Shown piece after piece: positions 1 through 8,791 of a DNA stretch of 64,000 nucleotides. The stretch is from Rhodobacteraceae bacterium 63075. Lineage in GTDB: Bacteria; Pseudomonadota; Alphaproteobacteria; Rhodobacterales; Rhodobacteraceae. Each line of letters begins with the position of its first letter. Position 1 is the first letter of the stretch. Below the pieces are notes generated by a model, which was not told the origin of the DNA, ran no database searches, and worked only from the letters and a program-made list of their open reading frames with translations. Both the position numbers and the translations under genes were made by a program. The stretch spans positions 124,001 through 188,000 of the forward strand of contig QVMW01000001.1 in assembly GCA_003417655.1 (NCBI GenBank), in the 5' to 3' direction.

Positions 1-347
1 CCATTTGCCAGGGCGCGGCGTGTGAATTCCCCCGGCTCGGCGATCCGCAAGCCGTCCATGTGGCCAAGCTCGTCCAACAACGCGTTGACGACAGCGACGC
101 TGCCATGGGTTTGCAGCTCGACGACAGCTTCGCCCGTGAAGCTTGCTTTTTCTTCGAAACGGATCACCAGCGCTTCGTCGATCTTCTCGCCCAACGCGCC
201 GCGCAGAACGCGCAGCCCGACAGCGCGCGGCTCGGGCAGGCTTCCAGCCAGGCGAAAGGCCGCATCAAAGGCATCCGGACCCGAAATGCGGATCACGGAC
301 ACGCCGGCCTTACCCGGCGCGCTCGCCAAGGCAAAAATCGTATCCAT
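1..347 (-). CDS. mnmE: tRNA uridine-5-carboxymethylaminomethyl modification GTPase MnmE (N-terminal part)
   Basis: The first 115 codons of MnmE are visible on the minus strand; the rest lies beyond the left edge. The protein begins MDTIFALASAPGKAGVSVI, the usual start of the folate-binding N-terminal domain, followed by a conserved region ending in the EPGEFTRRAL motif. MnmE works with MnmG on the wobble uridine of several tRNAs. The G domain is outside the window. The rho gene lies 28 bases upstream in the same direction. Adjacency of mnmE and rho next to a replication origin is a common alphaproteobacterial arrangement, so mnmG, rsmG and parAB may follow further left (inference). Confidence 0.95.
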   Translation of the reverse strand, partial: MDTIFALASAPGKAGVSVIRISGPDAFDAAFRLAGSLPEPRAVGLRVLRGALGEKIDEALVIRFEEKASFTGEAVVELQTHGSVAVVNALLDELGHMDGLRIAEPGEFTRRALAN

Positions 348-375
348 CTGGTTAACCTGTTGTTTTACAACGGTT

Positions 376-1647
376 TTACGTGTTCATCGAGTCAAAGAAC
401 TCAGAATTCGTCTTGGTCTGCTTGAGCTTGCCGAGCAGGAACTCGATCGCGTCGGTCGTGCCCATCGGGTTGAGAATCCGGCGCAGGACAAATGTTTTCT
501 GCATGTCCTTGGCATCGACCAGCAGATCTTCTTTCCGCGTGCCGGACTTGAGAATGTCCATGGCCGGGAAGATCCGCTTGTCGGCGACTTTCCGGTCAAG
601 AACGATCTCTGAGTTACCCGTGCCCTTGAACTCTTCGAAGATGACCTCGTCCATCCGCGAGCCCGTCTCGATCAGGCCTGTCGCGATGATGGTGAGCGAG
701 CCGCCTTCCTCGATGTTCCGGGCCGCGCCGAAGAAACGCTTGGGACGCTGGAGCGCATTCGCATCGACACCGCCTGTGAGAACCTTGCCCGAGGAGGGCA
801 CAACCGTGTTGTAGGCGCGGCCAAGGCGCGTGATCGAATCGAGCAGGATGACGACATCGCGCTTGTGCTCGACAAGCCGCTTGGCCTTTTCGATCACCAT
901 CTCGGCGACGGCAACGTGACGCGTGGCCGGCTCGTCGAATGTCGAGGAGATGACCTCGCCCTTTACCGAGCGCTGCATGTCGGTCACTTCCTCGGGGCGC
1001 TCATCGATCAGCAGAACGATGAGATAGCACTCGGGGTGGTTCGCCGCGATGCTCTGGGCGATGTTCTGCAAGAGAACCGTCTTGCCCGTGCGCGGCGGCG
1101 CCATGACGAGCGAGCGCTGGCCCTTGCCGATCGGCGCGACGAGGTCGATGATACGGGCCGATTTGTCCTTGATCGTCGGATCTTCGATTTCCATCGTGAG
1201 GCGCTCGTCGGGGTAGAGCGGCGTCAGGTTGTCGAAGGCGATCTTGTGGCGGGCCTTCTCAGGCTCTTCGAAGTTGATCTTGGTGACATTCGTCAGCGCG
1301 AAATAGCGCTCGTTGTCTTCGGGCTGTTTCAAATAGCCTTCGATCGTGTCGCCCGTGCGCAGCGAGAACTTCCGGATGATCTCGGGTGACAGGTAGATGT
1401 CGTCAGGGCCGGGCAGATAGTTGGCCTCGGGCGCGCGCAGGAAGCCGAAACCGTCCTGAAGCACTTCGAGAACACCGTCGCCGCTGATCATCCAGCCTTC
1501 TTCCGCGCGCTCCTTGAGGATCGAGTACATGATCTCGCCCTTGCGCATGGTGGAGGCGTTTTCGACTTCGAGCTCCTCGGCGAGGGTGACGAGCTCCTTG
1601 GGGCTCATGGCCTTGAGTTCAGCGAGATTGAGATGTTCTTGTGTCAT
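376..1647 (-). CDS. rho: Transcription termination factor Rho
   Basis: A 423-residue Rho of normal length. An N-terminal helical domain is followed by the cold-shock-like RNA-binding domain with RNP1 motif DGFGFLR (65-71), Walker A APPRTGKT (183-190), Walker B VVILLD (265-270) and the secondary RNA-site loop [10 protein letters not shown] (near 284-293). I chose the ATG opening [12 protein letters not shown] longer reading adds seven residues that do not look like Rho. The hexameric helicase releases transcripts at Rho-dependent sites in the cytoplasm. The gene lies between mnmE and hemJ, all leftward, with a 150-base leader to hemJ that carries an inverted repeat. Confidence 0.98.
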   Translation of the reverse strand: MTQEHLNLAELKAMSPKELVTLAEELEVENASTMRKGEIMYSILKERAEEGWMISGDGVLEVLQDGFGFLRAPEANYLPGPDDIYLSPEIIRKFSLRTGDTIEGYLKQPEDNERYFALTNVTKINFEEPEKARHKIAFDNLTPLYPDERLTMEIEDPTIKDKSARIIDLVAPIGKGQRSLVMAPPRTGKTVLLQNIAQSIAANHPECYLIVLLIDERPEEVTDMQRSVKGEVISSTFDEPATRHVAVAEMVIEKAKRLVEHKRDVVILLDSITRLGRAYNTVVPSSGKVLTGGVDANALQRPKRFFGAARNIEEGGSLTIIATGLIETGSRMDEVIFEEFKGTGNSEIVLDRKVADKRIFPAMDILKSGTRKEDLLVDAKDMQKTFVLRRILNPMGTTDAIEFLLGKLKQTKTNSEFFDSMNT

Positions 1648-1762
1648 GGGAATGCCTTTCAGCCTCACAGGCCCGCTCTGGCGGGGGCTGGACGATATGT
1701 TGATCTGGAATGACCTGTTGCTCCCGGACGGGCAGGCTTGGAGACGAGATAGGCCTTGTGGG

Positions 1763-1787
1763 CTCTCAAGTCAATCGGGCTTGAGAG
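1763..1787. repeat. Inverted repeat between hemJ and rho
   Basis: A perfect 8-bp inverted repeat, CTCTCAAG then 9 bases then CTTGAGAG. It lies 11 bases past the hemJ stop and about 115 bases before the rho start. It has no T-run on the minus strand, so it is not a classic intrinsic terminator. It may be a weak hemJ 3' hairpin or part of the rho leader. The rest of the 150-base gap shows nothing else. Confidence 0.45.
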
Positions 1788-1797
1788 GATGCCGCGC

Positions 1798-2250
1798 TCA
1801 GAACTTGAGGACGACGGCCAGAACGATGACGATCATCAGCACGGTCGGCAGTTCGTTCATCATCCGGTAGCTTCGGCCGGACCGTGTGTTCTCTCCGCGC
1901 TCGAACTCTTTACGGCGCAGACCGAGCCACATATGAAACCACGTCATCGCGATCACCGCCGCGCCCTTGATCCAGGGCCAGATCGAGAACCAATCGACAA
2001 TCCCGGGCGTGAAGACCAGCATGAGGCCGAAGATCCATGTGGCGATCATGGCGGGATTCATGATCACCTTGAGGAGCTTGAGCTCCATCATCTGAAACAC
2101 GGCATCCTTTTCATCACCTGCCGTGCTCTGCTCCGTGTGATGAACGAACAGCCGGGGCAGATAGAACAACCCGGCCATCCACGAAATCACCGACATGATA
2201 TGCAGTGCTTTCGTCCAGGGATAAATACTCGCGAGCAGATCGGGTATCAT
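1798..2250 (-). CDS. hemJ: Protoporphyrinogen IX oxidase HemJ
   Basis: A 150-residue protein with four hydrophobic helices, opening MIPDLLASIYPWTKALHIMS. The helix-1 pattern with His17 and the following WMAGLFYLPRLFVHH segment is the HemJ signature. HemJ oxidises protoporphyrinogen IX to protoporphyrin IX in the inner membrane and is the usual form in alphaproteobacteria lacking HemG or HemY-type oxidases. The chosen ATG has an AAGGA ribosome site about seven bases upstream; a longer reading adds nine poorly matching residues. Its 5' end borders the oriC-like region, so its promoter probably lies within the origin. Confidence 0.9.
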   Translation of the reverse strand: MIPDLLASIYPWTKALHIMSVISWMAGLFYLPRLFVHHTEQSTAGDEKDAVFQMMELKLLKVIMNPAMIATWIFGLMLVFTPGIVDWFSIWPWIKGAAVIAMTWFHMWLGLRRKEFERGENTRSGRSYRMMNELPTVLMIVIVLAVVLKF

Positions 2251-2654
2251 GGCGGCGTCCTTCCGATCCTCTTTCAAATAAATAAATATATAAGAAAGAA
2301 AGATGATGTTGTTTGTTGGGGGCAGGCTATCCTGTGGATTAACGGTTTGTCCAACGTGTTTTCCACGGGGAAGAAAGTGGCCAGATACCCTCCGATGAAA
2401 TGTGAGTTATCTGGATAAGATATTGTTTTTTAGATATTTAATTCTTATCACAGAGTTAGAAACCATGTGGAGAAAGCCTGTATGAAATGCAGGCAGGCCG
2501 GATAGACCTGTCACGGAATTATCCTTATCCACCGGTTATGGAATCGCGTGGAAATCGGGAGAATATGGCGGAATAACGAGTCAAGAACAGATGCCCTGTA
2601 AAACCGCGCCTTTGTGCATTAAGACTTCCCTTGCTTCTACCCGGGGTTATCCAC
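2251..2654. other. Probable chromosomal replication origin (oriC)
   Basis: This 404-base gene-free stretch between divergent hemJ and maf is far more AT-rich than its surroundings. It holds AT blocks at about 2277-2315 and 2418-2447, candidates for the unwinding element. DnaA-box-like 9-mers: TTATCCACA at 2647-2655 (perfect); TTATCCACC at 2525-2533; on the minus strand TAATCCACA (2333-2341), TTATCCAGA (2410-2418), TTCTCCACA (2466-2474) and TAATGCACA (2613-2621); and TTTTCCACG at 2359-2367. Two GANTC methylation sites lie at 2541-2545 and 2578-2582. The neighbours (mnmE, rho, hemJ on one side; maf, aroE, coaE, dnaQ on the other) match origin surroundings in Rhodobacterales. Function is inferred, not shown. 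Confidence 0.85.
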
Positions 2655-2655
2655 A
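2647..2655 (+). promoter_or_regulatory. Perfect DnaA box overlapping the maf start codon
   Basis: TTATCCACA matches the DnaA-box consensus at all nine positions. Its last base is the A of the maf ATG. DnaA bound here could occlude initiation of maf expression, but that is inference. Confidence 0.75.
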
Positions 2656-3254
2656 TGGCGCGTGACATCATTCTTGCATCGGGGTCCCAGATCAGGGCTC
2701 AGCTCCTGACGAATGCAGCCGTTCCTTACGAGGTGATTCTGCCGCGCGTCGATGAAGATGCGGTCAAGGCCGCGCTGTCGGCAGAGCAAGCGCCGCCGCG
2801 GGACATTGCCGATGCACTTGCCGAAGCGAAGGCGCGGAAGGTGAGCACGAAACGGCCCGATGCGCTGGTTATCGGGTGCGATCAGGTCCTGGCGTTCGAG
2901 GACCGGATTCTCTCGAAGCCAGGCTCGCCCGATGAGGCGTTCGAACAACTTCGCGAGTTGCGGGCCAAACGCCACGCGCTGCTTTCGGCCGCGGTGATCT
3001 ATCATGACGCGGAGCCGCTCTGGCGCCATGTGGGGCAGGTGCGTCTTTACATGCGCGACGTTTCGGATTCTTATCTCGAAAGCTATGTCGAACGGAACTG
3101 GGACAGCATCCGAGCATCGGTCGGCGGCTATAAACTGGAGGAGGAAGGCGTGCGACTCTTCTCGAGACTCGAGGGCGACTATTTCACCATCCTCGGTCTG
3201 CCGCTTCTGGAGCTGTTGAACTACCTGACGCTTTCGGGGGAGCTGGACGGATGA
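2655..3254 (+). CDS. maf: Maf-family nucleoside triphosphate pyrophosphatase
   Basis: 199 residues. The N-terminus MARDIILASGSQIRAQLL is the Maf substrate-loop motif, with SQIR where many homologues have SPRR. The central CDQVL segment carries the expected catalytic Asp, and KPGSPDEAFEQLREL follows as in the family. Maf proteins hydrolyse non-canonical or modified nucleoside triphosphates. The start is the ATG overlapping a perfect DnaA box; an upstream in-frame alternative would run through the origin. It overlaps aroE by four bases and opens the maf-aroE-coaE-dnaQ operon. The exact substrate class (dTTP/UTP or m7GTP) cannot be told by eye. Confidence 0.9.
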   Translation: MARDIILASGSQIRAQLLTNAAVPYEVILPRVDEDAVKAALSAEQAPPRDIADALAEAKARKVSTKRPDALVIGCDQVLAFEDRILSKPGSPDEAFEQLRELRAKRHALLSAAVIYHDAEPLWRHVGQVRLYMRDVSDSYLESYVERNWDSIRASVGGYKLEEEGVRLFSRLEGDYFTILGLPLLELLNYLTLSGELDG

Positions 3255-4084
3255 GCCTTGAGAGAATTCCACTGGCAGGCGTGATCGGCTCGCCCATCGC
3301 GCACAGCAAATCACCGGCCCTGCACATGCACTGGCTGAAGTCGCTCGGTATCGCGGGGCATTACATCCCCATGGATATCGCGCAGGACGATCTGGCCGAT
3401 GTGATCAGGATGCTCCCGAGGATGGGCTTTGTCGGGGTGAATGTCACCGTGCCCTACAAGGAAGCGGTCATCGAGCTGGCCGATCTTGTCACGGACAGGG
3501 CAGCGCTCATCGGCTCGGCGAATACGCTCATCTTCCGCAAGGACGGCAAGATCCATGCCGACAACACCGATGGCTACGGCTTCATCCAGAACCTGCGCCA
3601 GAAAGCGCCGGACTGGAACCCGAAGGCAGGGCCCACGGTGGTTCTCGGCGCGGGCGGCGCGGCGCGGGCCGTCATCGCGGCGCTCAACGACGCTGGCGTT
3701 CCGGAAATCCTGATCACCAACCGCACGAAGCAACGCGCCGAGGCCTTAAAAAAGGATTTCGGCAAGCGCCTGCGCGTGGTGGATTGGGTGCAGGCCGGCA
3801 ACATCCTCGAAGAGGCGGCAACGGTGGTGAACACCACATCGCTCGGGATGATCGGCAAGCCGCCGCTGCGCGTGCCGCTCGACGGGTTGCAGAAGGGCGC
3901 GCTTGTGACGGATCTCGTCTATGCGCCGCTGAGGACGCATCTGCTCAACGAGGCCGAAAAAGCCGGCTGTGTAACGGTCGACGGGCTCGGCATGCTGCTG
4001 CACCAGGCGGTGCCGGCTTTCGAGCGCTGGTTTGGCGTGCGCCCGCAAGTCACCGAGGAAACACGCGCGGCAGTGCTGCGCTGA
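3251..4084 (+). CDS. aroE: Shikimate dehydrogenase
   Basis: 277 residues, the usual AroE length. The substrate motif SPIAHSKSPALH spans about 14-25. Catalytic Lys70 is in NVTVPYK and Asp106 in NTDGYG. The NADP-binding glycine motif is GAGGAARA (about 133-140). It reduces 3-dehydroshikimate to shikimate in aromatic amino acid synthesis. Its start overlaps the maf stop (ATGA) and its stop overlaps the coaE start (TGATG), so translation is probably coupled. Confidence 0.97.
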   Translation: MSLERIPLAGVIGSPIAHSKSPALHMHWLKSLGIAGHYIPMDIAQDDLADVIRMLPRMGFVGVNVTVPYKEAVIELADLVTDRAALIGSANTLIFRKDGKIHADNTDGYGFIQNLRQKAPDWNPKAGPTVVLGAGGAARAVIAALNDAGVPEILITNRTKQRAEALKKDFGKRLRVVDWVQAGNILEEAATVVNTTSLGMIGKPPLRVPLDGLQKGALVTDLVYAPLRTHLLNEAEKAGCVTVDGLGMLLHQAVPAFERWFGVRPQVTEETRAAVLR

Positions 4085-4677
4085 TGGCCTATCTCCTTGG
4101 TCTCACCGGCTCCATCGGTATGGGCAAGTCCACGACGGCGAAGCTCTTCGAGGAAGAAGGCTGCGCGGTCTGGGATGCGGACGCCGCCGTGCACCGGCTC
4201 TACTCGGAAGATGGGCTGGCCGTCGGGCCGATGAGCGAAGCCTTCCCCGAAGCGGTTATTGCGGGCGCGGTTTCGCGCGACAAGCTCAAGGACATCATCG
4301 GGGCCGAGCCGAGCAAGCTGGGCGATATCGAAAGGATCGTGCATCCGCTCGTCGCCGAAGACCGCGCGCGCTTCATCGAGAATGCCAATTCGGATATCAT
4401 CGTGCTCGATATTCCGCTGCTTTTCGAGACGGGCGGCGAGGCACATATGGACGGTGTCGTCGTTGTCAGCGTGGATGAAGCGACACAGCGCAAGCGCGTG
4501 CTGGAGCGCGGAACCATGAGCGAAGACCAGCTCGAGGCGATCAAGGCCAAGCAGATGCCGGATGCGGAAAAGCGCAAGCGCGCGGATTTCATCGTGACGA
4601 CGGACACGCTGGAGAACGCGGTGGCGCAGGTCAGGACAATCGTGAAACAGATCAGGTCGGAGTTGGACAATGCGTGA
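4084..4677 (+). CDS. coaE: Dephospho-CoA kinase
   Basis: 197 residues beginning MAYLLGLTGSIGMGKSTT, with the P-loop GSIGMGKS at 9-16 and the following WDADAAVHRLY segment of CoaE. It phosphorylates the 3' hydroxyl of dephospho-CoA, the last step of coenzyme A synthesis. The ATG overlaps the aroE stop by one base. A longer in-frame reading starting inside aroE is an artefact. The 3' end overlaps dnaQ by eight bases. Confidence 0.97.
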   Translation: MAYLLGLTGSIGMGKSTTAKLFEEEGCAVWDADAAVHRLYSEDGLAVGPMSEAFPEAVIAGAVSRDKLKDIIGAEPSKLGDIERIVHPLVAEDRARFIENANSDIIVLDIPLLFETGGEAHMDGVVVVSVDEATQRKRVLERGTMSEDQLEAIKAKQMPDAEKRKRADFIVTTDTLENAVAQVRTIVKQIRSELDNA

Positions 4678-5365
4678 GATCGTTCTCGATACGGAGACGA
4701 CGGGCTTCGAGCCCGATCAGGGCGACAGGATCGTCGAGATCGGCGCGGTCGAGCTTTATAACCATGTGCCGACCGGCGAGACCTATCACCAGTATATCAA
4801 CCCCGAGCGCGCCATGCCGCAAGAGGCTTTCGAGGTGCACGGGCTGGGCGACGAGTTCCTGGCCGACAAGCCGAAATTCGCGGCGATCGGGCAGGCCTTT
4901 CTCGATTTCATCGGGGAGGATGCCAAGCTGGTGATCCACAACGCCGCTTTCGACATGAAGTTTCTCAACGCCGAGCTGGGCTGGATGGGACTGCCGAAAC
5001 TGCCGATGGACAGGGCGGTCGACACGCTGGACATCGCCCGGCGCAAATATCCCGGCTCGCCTGCCTCGCTCGATGCGCTTTGCCGCCGGTTCAACATCGA
5101 CAACGCAGCGCGGACGCTGCACGGGGCGCTGCTCGACTCGGAGATCCTGGCGGAGGTGTATCTCGAGCTCATCGGCGGCAAGCAGCCGGATTTCGGGCTG
5201 TCGGCGAACGCCTCTCAAGAGACTGGCGGAGATGCCGAAGCGGCGTGGCGGCCCAAGCCCCGGCCAGAGCCGCTCGCGCCGCTCCTGACCGAAAAAGAAG
5301 CCGCCGCCCATGCTGCCTTTGTCGAGCAGTTGGGCGACGGCGCGCTTTGGAAAAAGCTGGGCTAG
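4670..5365 (+). CDS. dnaQ: DNA polymerase III epsilon subunit (3'-5' proofreading exonuclease)
   Basis: 231 residues with the three exonuclease motifs: ExoI with D7 and E9 in DTETTG, ExoII HNAAFD (90-95), and ExoIII-epsilon with H151 and D156 in HGALLDSE. It is the proofreading subunit of the replicative core. The C-terminal tail (after about 175) is rich in Pro, Glu and Ala and probably holds the site for binding the alpha subunit. It is last in the maf-aroE-coaE-dnaQ run, and its stop is one base from the secB stop on the other strand. Confidence 0.96.
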   Translation: MREIVLDTETTGFEPDQGDRIVEIGAVELYNHVPTGETYHQYINPERAMPQEAFEVHGLGDEFLADKPKFAAIGQAFLDFIGEDAKLVIHNAAFDMKFLNAELGWMGLPKLPMDRAVDTLDIARRKYPGSPASLDALCRRFNIDNAARTLHGALLDSEILAEVYLELIGGKQPDFGLSANASQETGGDAEAAWRPKPRPEPLAPLLTEKEAAAHAAFVEQLGDGALWKKLG

Positions 5366-5366
5366 T

Positions 5367-5864
5367 TCAGGAAACCGGGGTGTTCTCGTCCTTGGCGGCT
5401 TGCTGCTGACGCTCGATTTCCTGGCGGTAGAGCTTCATGAAATCGATTGTCTCGAGGTTGAGCGGGGGGAAGCCGCCATCACGCGTGACATCGGAAACGA
5501 TGCGGCGCAGGAAGGGGAAGAGCAGGCGCGGGCACTCGATCAGAAGGAAGGGGTGAAGCTGGTCATCGGGGACACCCTGGATGTCGAACAGGCCGACATA
5601 GTCGACTTCCAGCAGGAAAAGCCGCTCTTCGGGCTTGGGCTTGTTGACCGAAGTGACGACCAGCTTGATCGCGGTTTCATACTGGTTTTCCGTCGCGCGC
5701 TTCTTGGCATCGAGGTTGACCTGGATGTTCACGTCGGGCGTGACTTCGCCTTCGACACCTTTCTGCGCGAGAATGTTCTCGAACGACAGGTCGCGGACGA
5801 ACTGGTTGACGACATTGAGTTTCACTTGGGGCGCTTGCGGTGCAGCACCGTTTTCTTCGGCCAT
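5367..5864 (-). CDS. secB: Protein-export chaperone SecB
   Basis: 165 residues. After a short acidic-to-neutral leader the protein shows the SecB core, including VNQFVRDLSFENI, DVNIQVNLDAKK and the CPRLLFPFLRRIVSDVTRDG segment. The tetrameric cytosolic chaperone holds preproteins unfolded and hands them to SecA. The C-terminal tail ENTPVS is short and lacks a zinc-binding cluster. The gene faces dnaQ end to end and has fxsA 59 bases upstream in the same direction. SecB beside dnaQ near the origin is common in alphaproteobacteria. Confidence 0.97.
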   Translation of the reverse strand: MAEENGAAPQAPQVKLNVVNQFVRDLSFENILAQKGVEGEVTPDVNIQVNLDAKKRATENQYETAIKLVVTSVNKPKPEERLFLLEVDYVGLFDIQGVPDDQLHPFLLIECPRLLFPFLRRIVSDVTRDGGFPPLNLETIDFMKLYRQEIERQQQAAKDENTPVS

Positions 5865-5923
5865 TTTCTCTCTCCATCGGGATTTCTTGGCCTTGCCTTA
5901 TCAAAGCGGGCGGGAAGCCTCAA

Positions 5924-6403
5924 TTAGTGTTTTGTCCAGCCGGAGCTTTGATGTGTGGGCTTTTTGGGCGGGTCGACCTCGTGATATTCGGCTTCGACCA
6001 CATCGTCCTGGGGGGGTGTCTCGTAGGGTGCACGCGGATCACTCGAGAAGGTGCGCAGTTCGACGCGCGATCTCACGTAGCGGAAAACCGCGCTGCGCAC
6101 CGCCGGGATGAGCAGGGCGAAGCCGATTACATCGGTGAAGAATCCCGGCGTCAGAAGAAGCGCGCCCGAGAACAGGATCATGGCACCATGCGCCAATGGC
6201 TCTGTCGGATCGCGCATCTCGCGGAACGAGTTTTGCAGGTTTCCGAGCGCGGCGATGCCCTGGTTGCGCAGGAGAGTCGTGCCGAGAATGGCCGTCAGAA
6301 CGACGATGAGCAGGGTCGGCCAGAGGCCGATGGCGCCGCCAACCTGGATGAACAGGGCGATCTCGATCAGGGGAACCGCGATGAAGGCCAGTAGTAGCCA
6401 CAT
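5924..6403 (-). CDS. fxsA: FxsA-family inner-membrane protein
   Basis: 159 residues. Two to three hydrophobic helices fill the first 90 residues, starting MWLLLAFIAVPLIEIALFIQ, with GLWPTLLIVVLTAILGTTLL and LLLTPGFFTDVIGFALLIPA as in FxsA. In E. coli FxsA overexpression relieves F-exclusion of phage T7; the cellular role is unclear. The hydrophilic C-terminus is rich in acidic residues. It is divergent from the Tim44-like gene, with a 103-base shared promoter region. Confidence 0.88.
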   Translation of the reverse strand: MWLLLAFIAVPLIEIALFIQVGGAIGLWPTLLIVVLTAILGTTLLRNQGIAALGNLQNSFREMRDPTEPLAHGAMILFSGALLLTPGFFTDVIGFALLIPAVRSAVFRYVRSRVELRTFSSDPRAPYETPPQDDVVEAEYHEVDPPKKPTHQSSGWTKH

Positions 6404-6506
6404 ATTTTAAACTCCTGCGTATCTTAGGGCGTAGTGGACTTGATCCCGCCCATAACTTACATAGGTGCAGTATGCGCCCTTTGCCACGCCCTGAAACGAG
6501 GACTTC

Positions 6507-7166
6507 ATGAATTCTCCCATGCTTCAACTGCTTGTGCTTGCAGGCATTGCCATCTTCCTGGTGCTGCGCCTGCGCTCGGTTCTCGGCACGCGCGAAGGTT
6601 ATGAACGCCCCCAGGAGACGCCAAAGGGCATCGAAGATGAACGCAAACGCAAGTTCGACGTGATCGAGGGCGGGCCCGACCGCGACATCACCGATCACGC
6701 TGAAGAAGGCAGCGACACTGCCAAGGCGCTTGCCCGCATGAAGGCGCGGGAGCCTTCATTCTCTGTTTCGGAGTTTCTGGGCGGTGCGCGCGGCGCCTAC
6801 GAGATGATCCTGATGGGTTTCGAGCGCGGCGAGCTTGCCGATATCAAGCCCTTTATCTCTGACGAGATCTACGAGGTCTTCGCGCAGTTCGTGGAAGAGC
6901 GGGAGAAGAAGGGCCTCAAGATCGAGGCCGAGTTCGTGGGTGTCAGGGAGCTTGGCATCCACGATGCCGATTTCCACGATGCGAGCGGCACTGCGGAGAT
7001 CACGGTGAAGTTCGTCGGCAATCTCACCTATGTCGTCCGCGACAACGCGGGCGAGATCGTGGAAGGCGAGGAAGGCAAAATCAAAACCCAGAAGGATATC
7101 TGGACATTCGAACGCGTCATGGGCGGGGATGATCCGAACTGGATTTTGGTTGCCACAGGTGAATGA
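6507..7166 (+). CDS. Tim44/TimA-domain membrane-anchored protein
   Basis: 219 residues: one N-terminal transmembrane helix (about 5-22, MLQLLVLAGIAIFLVLRLRS), a charged linker, then a Tim44-type C-terminal domain from about 85 (SVSEFLGGARGAYEMILMGF onward). Mitochondrial Tim44 tethers mtHsp70 to the import channel; the alphaproteobacterial homologue (TimA) is a membrane protein of uncertain function. It is the first gene of a run with mltA (4-base overlap) and smr. Being divergent from fxsA and near secB hints at a membrane or export role, but that is inference. Confidence 0.85.
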   Translation: MNSPMLQLLVLAGIAIFLVLRLRSVLGTREGYERPQETPKGIEDERKRKFDVIEGGPDRDITDHAEEGSDTAKALARMKAREPSFSVSEFLGGARGAYEMILMGFERGELADIKPFISDEIYEVFAQFVEEREKKGLKIEAEFVGVRELGIHDADFHDASGTAEITVKFVGNLTYVVRDNAGEIVEGEEGKIKTQKDIWTFERVMGGDDPNWILVATGE

Positions 7167-8203
7167 TCCGGGGTCTGCTGGCGGCAATAACCCTGGGGTT
7201 CGCGATGACCGATCCAGCCGCCGCCGCCGAAGAGATCGAGTACGAGATCCTGACATTCGACCAGCTTGAAGGCTGGGCCGAAGACGACCACGCCGCCGCG
7301 CTCGAGGTTTTCAGAAATACCTGCCGTGACATGCGCTCGCCCGATTGGCGGGCGCTTTGCCATGCAGCCGAAGAGCAGACCAACGCGCGCGCCTTCTTCG
7401 AGCTGTTCTTCCGGCCCGTCGCCATAAGCGATGGCGCGCCTGCGCTCTTCACCGGCTATTTCGAGCCGGAGCTGACCGGAAGCCGCCGGCCCTCGGCCCG
7501 CTATCGCTATCCTGTCTACAAGATGCCCCCCGAAGCAAAGCGAACAAGCCAGTGGCTGTCGCGCCGCCAGATTGAACAGAACGGCGTGATGAAGGGGCGC
7601 GGCCTCGAGATCGCCTGGGTGGATGACCCCGTCGAGCTTTTCTTCCTACAGATCCAGGGCTCGGGGCGTATCAAGCTTCCGGGTGGCGGCTATATCCGCG
7701 TGGGCTATGGCGGCAGCAACGGCCATGAATACCGCTCCGTCGGTGTCGAGCTGGTGCGCCAGGGGATATACAACGCCCACCAGGTCTCGGCGCAGGTGAT
7801 CAAGAACTGGGTCCGGCGCAACCCGGCCCGGGGGCTGGAGCTGCTGTGGCACAACCCCTCCTATGTCTTCTTTCGGGAGGTGAGTGAAGTGCCTCCGGAC
7901 AAGGGGCCGCTCGGCGCGATGAACCGCTCGATAACCACGCTGCGCTCCGTGGCCGTTGATCCGAAATACACGCCGCTCGGCGCGCCTGTCTGGGTCGAGA
8001 AGGACGGGAAGAAAAAGCTGCGGCGGTTGATGATCGCGCAGGATACCGGCTCGGCGATCAAGGGCGCGCAGCGCGCAGATATCTTCTTTGGAACGGGTGA
8101 TAAGGCCGGGCGCGAGGCCGGCCAGCTCAAGGATCCGGGGCGCATGATCGTCCTGATGCCGATCCAGCGCGCCTATGCCTATCTGCCGGTCGAAAAGCAA
8201 TGA
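7163..8203 (+). CDS. mltA: Membrane-bound lytic murein transglycosylase A
   Basis: 346 residues with an N-terminal signal peptide (MIRGLLAAITLGFAMTDPAA, probable cut after the Ala run). The MltA domain spans roughly 100-250, and the C-terminal 3D domain includes the catalytic-Asp motif QDTGSAIKG and RADIFFGTG. It cleaves peptidoglycan glycan strands to 1,6-anhydro-muropeptides in the periplasm. No lipobox Cys is visible, so this version may be soluble or signal-anchored. It overlaps both neighbours by four bases. Confidence 0.95.
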   Translation: MIRGLLAAITLGFAMTDPAAAAEEIEYEILTFDQLEGWAEDDHAAALEVFRNTCRDMRSPDWRALCHAAEEQTNARAFFELFFRPVAISDGAPALFTGYFEPELTGSRRPSARYRYPVYKMPPEAKRTSQWLSRRQIEQNGVMKGRGLEIAWVDDPVELFFLQIQGSGRIKLPGGGYIRVGYGGSNGHEYRSVGVELVRQGIYNAHQVSAQVIKNWVRRNPARGLELLWHNPSYVFFREVSEVPPDKGPLGAMNRSITTLRSVAVDPKYTPLGAPVWVEKDGKKKLRRLMIAQDTGSAIKGAQRADIFFGTGDKAGREAGQLKDPGRMIVLMPIQRAYAYLPVEKQ

Positions 8204-8790
8204 GCCGGCGGCGCAAGCTCAGCCGGGATGATCTCGAGCTCTGGCGCAAGGTCGCCGAGACGGCCGAGCCTATGAGGCCGCAGCTCAAGAAAAACGAGAC
8301 GGAACCACGCGTGAGCAAGCCGCCGAAGACGGCGAAGGTCACCAAGCCGGTCGATCCCTTCCAGATCGGGGCAAAAGCGCAGAGCCGTCAGAGCACACAT
8401 GATGTCGCTGGTGACCTGGGAGACAGCTTGCGCGCCGCGCCTGTCAGTATGGACCGCAAGAAACATCAGAACCTCAAGCGCGGCAAGCTGAAGCCGGAAG
8501 GCAAGATCGATCTGCACGGGATGACGCTCGACCAGGCGCATCCGCGGCTGACGGGCTTCATCATGCGCGCCCATGCGGAGGGCAAGCGGCTCGTTCTCGT
8601 GGTGACGGGCAAGGGCAAACCGCGCGATGATGGTGGGCCGATCCCGGTTCGGCTCGGCGTCTTGCGGCACCAGGTTCCCCAATGGCTGACGACGCCACCG
8701 CTCTCCCAGATCGTCTTGCAAATCAGCGAGGCGCATCTGCGCCATGGCGGCGGCGGTGCTTACTATGTCTACCTGAGGCGCAAGCGCTGA
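8200..8790 (+). CDS. Smr (MutS2 C-terminal-type) domain protein
   Basis: 196 residues. A basic, low-complexity N-terminal half leads to a Smr domain with the LxLHG-like KIDLHGMTLDQAH motif, TGKGKP, and HGGGGAYYVYLRRK at the end. Smr domains are nucleases or nucleic-acid-binding modules, lately linked to cleaving mRNA at collided ribosomes in E. coli SmrB. It is the last gene of the Tim44-mltA-smr run and ends two bases from the rmlA stop on the opposite strand. Confidence 0.9.
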   Translation: MSRRRKLSRDDLELWRKVAETAEPMRPQLKKNETEPRVSKPPKTAKVTKPVDPFQIGAKAQSRQSTHDVAGDLGDSLRAAPVSMDRKKHQNLKRGKLKPEGKIDLHGMTLDQAHPRLTGFIMRAHAEGKRLVLVVTGKGKPRDDGGPIPVRLGVLRHQVPQWLTTPPLSQIVLQISEAHLRHGGGGAYYVYLRRKR

Positions 8791-8791
8791 G

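Noticed and set aside
2445..2453. TTATCACAG in the origin as a further DnaA box
   Set aside because: It needs a one-base deletion to match TTATCCACA, so it was not counted.
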